Shown: in pieces, positions 62,408 to 64,000 of the stretch
Position numbering within the stretch: the stretch's first letter is position 1
Layout: each line of letters begins with the position of its first letter
DNA from: Crenobacter intestini
GTDB lineage: Bacteria; Pseudomonadota; Gammaproteobacteria; Burkholderiales; Chromobacteriaceae
DNA length: 64,000 bases
Reading direction: 5' to 3'
NCBI RefSeq assembly: GCF_004919095.1
Contig: NZ_STGJ01000011.1
Coordinates: forward strand, 1-64,000
Made by a program: the position numbers and the translations under genes
The notes under the pieces: model-generated
What the model was told of the DNA's origin: nothing
Databases searched by the model: none
Seen by the model: the letters and a program-made list of their open reading frames with translations, nothing else

Positions 62408-63076
62408 ATGACCATCATGCAGCCGATCAAGCGCCAGACCCTGACCAGCGCCGTGACCGAGTCGTTGCGCAAGCGCATCCTGTCCGGCGAGTTCGCCGAC
62501 GGCCAACAGTTGCGCCAGGAGGCGCTGTCGAACGAATACGGCGTCAGCCGCGTCCCTGTTCGCGAGGCGCTGCGCCAGCTCGAGGCCGAAGGGCTGATCC
62601 AGATCATCGACCACAAGGGCGCGCTGGTCTCCAAGCTGTCGTTCGAGGACGTGCTCGAGTTCCTGGAGATCCGTTCGCAGCTGGAGAGCGCGCTGCTCGC
62701 CGCGTCGATTCCGCGCCAGACCGAAGACGATCTGGCGCTTGCCCAGGCCACGCTCGACGAGTTCGAGGAGGCGCTGCAAAGCGGCGACGTGCGCCACTGG
62801 GGCGAACTCAACTCGCGCTTCCACCTTGCCCTGTACCGCTCGGCCGAGCGCCCGAACACGCTGGCGCTGATCGAGTCGCTGCACAACAAGACTGACCGCT
62901 ATACCCGCATGCAGATCCTGTTCACCGAGACGATGGCGCGCGCGCACGAAGAGCACAGCCGGCTGCTGCGCTTGTGCCGGGAGCGCAAGGTCGAAGAGGC
63001 GGCCGAATTCATCCGTTTCCATATCCTGTCGGCCGGTCGCGCGCTCGAAGCATACCTGCAGGAACAGACCGCCTGA
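62408..63076 (+). CDS. GntR-family (FadR/FCD) regulator
   Basis: The 222-aa protein has a winged helix at residues 10-75 (TESLRKRILSGEFADGQQLRQEALSNEYGVSRVPVREALRQLEAEGLIQIIDHKGALVSKL) and an FCD helical domain with ligand/metal positions ELNSRFHLALY and EEHSRLLRLC...RFHI. The ATG at 62408 is chosen. A second ATG three codons later also fits. Targets other than itself are not evident in the window. The convergent binding-protein gene is a candidate neighbour. Confidence 0.9.
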   Translation: MTIMQPIKRQTLTSAVTESLRKRILSGEFADGQQLRQEALSNEYGVSRVPVREALRQLEAEGLIQIIDHKGALVSKLSFEDVLEFLEIRSQLESALLAASIPRQTEDDLALAQATLDEFEEALQSGDVRHWGELNSRFHLALYRSAERPNTLALIESLHNKTDRYTRMQILFTETMARAHEEHSRLLRLCRERKVEEAAEFIRFHILSAGRALEAYLQEQTA

Positions 63077-63101
63077 GCGTTTGACACCCTGGCTGAAACC
63101 A

Positions 63102-63130
63102 CCGACAGGCCGGCTTGACCGGCCTGTCGG
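63102..63130. terminator. Hairpin between convergent genes
   Basis: CCGACAGGCCGG-CTTGA-CCGGCCTGTCGG is a perfect 12-bp stem ending at the stop codon of the binding-protein gene. It lacks a T run, so termination is probable but not certain. Confidence 0.65.
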
Positions 63131-64000
63131 CTATGGTGTGCGCGTCAGGTCAGGGCGCAGCCTTGCCTTGTCCTGCGGGTGGGCGAAGCCGACCCGACCA
63201 CCGCGCACCACGCCGATCAGCGGAATGCGCGCGTCGACGGCCTCGTGGTCGTGACGGGAAAACGGCCGGTAGTAGCGCGCCAGCACGCCGTCGACCGGTT
63301 CGCGCAGTTGCTCCAGCGCCGTGACGACCGCGTCGGGCTGGCTGCTGCCGGCCTGCCTGAGGGCGGCCGCCCATAGCAGCAGGGCATCGTGGCCCTGCGC
63401 CGCCGCGACCGGCGAGCTTAAGCGGCGGGTGTGCTGTCGCGTGCGCAGGGTCGCCACGAAGGCCTGCTGAGCGGGGTCGCTGCCGTCTTCGATCAGGGTC
63501 TGCACCATGCGGGCGCCTTCCGCCGCCGGGCCGGCATGGTCGATGAAGTTGGGCAGCGCGAGCGTCCAGCTGCCCATCAGCGGGACCCGCCAGCCCTGCT
63601 GGGCCATCGCGTCGGCAATCGCGGCCAGCTGCGGGCCCAGCGCGTAGGTGAGGACGAGTTCGGCGCCGGCCTCGCGGGCGGCGCGCACCGCGCCGCCCAA
63701 GTCGCGCTCGTGTGCGCCGAAACGCTGCACGAGTACCGGGGTGAGTCCGCGTCGGGCGAGCGCGTGCGTCAGCTCGCGCTCGCCGCCTGCGCCGTACGCC
63801 GAGTTGTCCGCGAGGATGGCGACCCGCCTGAGCCCTCGCTCGCTGATGGCCTCGCGCACGATCAGCTCGGCCTGCAGGGTGTCCGGGGTGGCAACGCGGA
63901 AGATGTAGTGGGTGGCTTCGCCGGCGTGGCGGCGGGTCAGTTCGCTGGCGGTCGCCACCGCGATCAGCGTCGGTATCTTGCGCGCCTGCAACTGGTCGAG
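63131..64000 (-). CDS. Periplasmic ligand-binding protein, branched-chain amino acid type (5' end outside window)
   Basis: At least 289 residues are visible and the frame remains open to the window edge, so the N terminus and any signal peptide are missing. The fold is Peripla_BP_6: PTLIAVATASELTRR, YIFRVATPDTLQAELIVREAISERGLRRVAILADNSAYGAGGERELTHAL, GAELVLTYALGPQLAAIADAM and the C-terminal ARYYRPFSRHDHEAVD. Such proteins feed LivFGHM-type ABC importers. No transporter subunits are in view downstream. Confidence 0.85.
   Translation of the reverse strand, partial: LDQLQARKIPTLIAVATASELTRRHAGEATHYIFRVATPDTLQAELIVREAISERGLRRVAILADNSAYGAGGERELTHALARRGLTPVLVQRFGAHERDLGGAVRAAREAGAELVLTYALGPQLAAIADAMAQQGWRVPLMGSWTLALPNFIDHAGPAAEGARMVQTLIEDGSDPAQQAFVATLRTRQHTRRLSSPVAAAQGHDALLLWAAALRQAGSSQPDAVVTALEQLREPVDGVLARYYRPFSRHDHEAVDARIPLIGVVRGGRVGFAHPQDKARLRPDLTRTP

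Overview
The window is a high-GC chromosome segment of a betaproteobacterium, most likely order Neisseriales (Chromobacteriaceae-like). The evidence is the gene order tgt-yajC-secD-secF, the block tRNA-Val/thrS-infC-rpmI-rplT/pheS-pheT-ihfA-merR/tRNA-Pro, an rpoS-type sigma factor, and protein sequences typical of that group. No rRNA, CRISPR array, transposase or integrase gene lies inside the window. Position 245-292 holds only the 3' part of a tRNA-Asn, flanked by GCTGCA repeats. This looks like the scar or junction of a tRNA-targeted integrative element lying to the left.

Positions 609-11974 hold a LysR regulator divergent from a DASS-family anion transporter. They are followed by a compact phosphate-related run: a 65-aa protein, a 464-aa membrane protein of unknown function, a DUF47/PhoU-like protein, a PiT phosphate transporter with a long C-terminal tail, and a 35-aa arginine-rich peptide. 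All five are joined by ATGA or TGATG overlaps. Next come three proteins that appear to belong to the CYTH/triphosphate-tunnel superfamily (one divergent, one canonical, one exported), then a trimeric porin and a two-gene ChrA-type transporter. This run is the best candidate in the window for an undescribed system, plausibly for uptake and handling of inorganic phosphate or (poly)phosphate.

Positions 12048-24613 are accessory. They hold a LysR/MFS divergent pair, an MDR oxidoreductase, and a second copy of the porin-3'-end/chrA/chrA segment in which the porin part is decayed and both chrA genes are intact. After these come a TetR/Gdx-type SMR efflux pair with a clear operator, dkgB, tandemly duplicated VOC proteins, a lipoprotein metallo-hydrolase and a lipocalin.

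Positions 24635-41128 contain a two-component system with a small membrane protein, a CDGSH protein and a pirin, the argO/argP divergent pair, a Kef-type antiporter beside a flavodoxin-fold quinone reductase, several small enzymes, a LysR-controlled LrgA/LrgB pair, an OmpA-like lipoprotein, and a thioesterase/pseudouridine synthase pair.

Positions 41132-64000 are mostly housekeeping: rpoS, feoAB with Fur-like and FNR-like sites, dcd, mscS, a TrmB-family methyltransferase, mutL, dedA, secDF-yajC-tgt, tRNA-Val, thrS-infC (infC apparently starting at ATC), rpmI-rplT, pheST, ihfA, a MerR regulator, tRNA-Pro, a GntR/FCD regulator with a probable operator, and the 3' part of a periplasmic binding protein cut by the window end.
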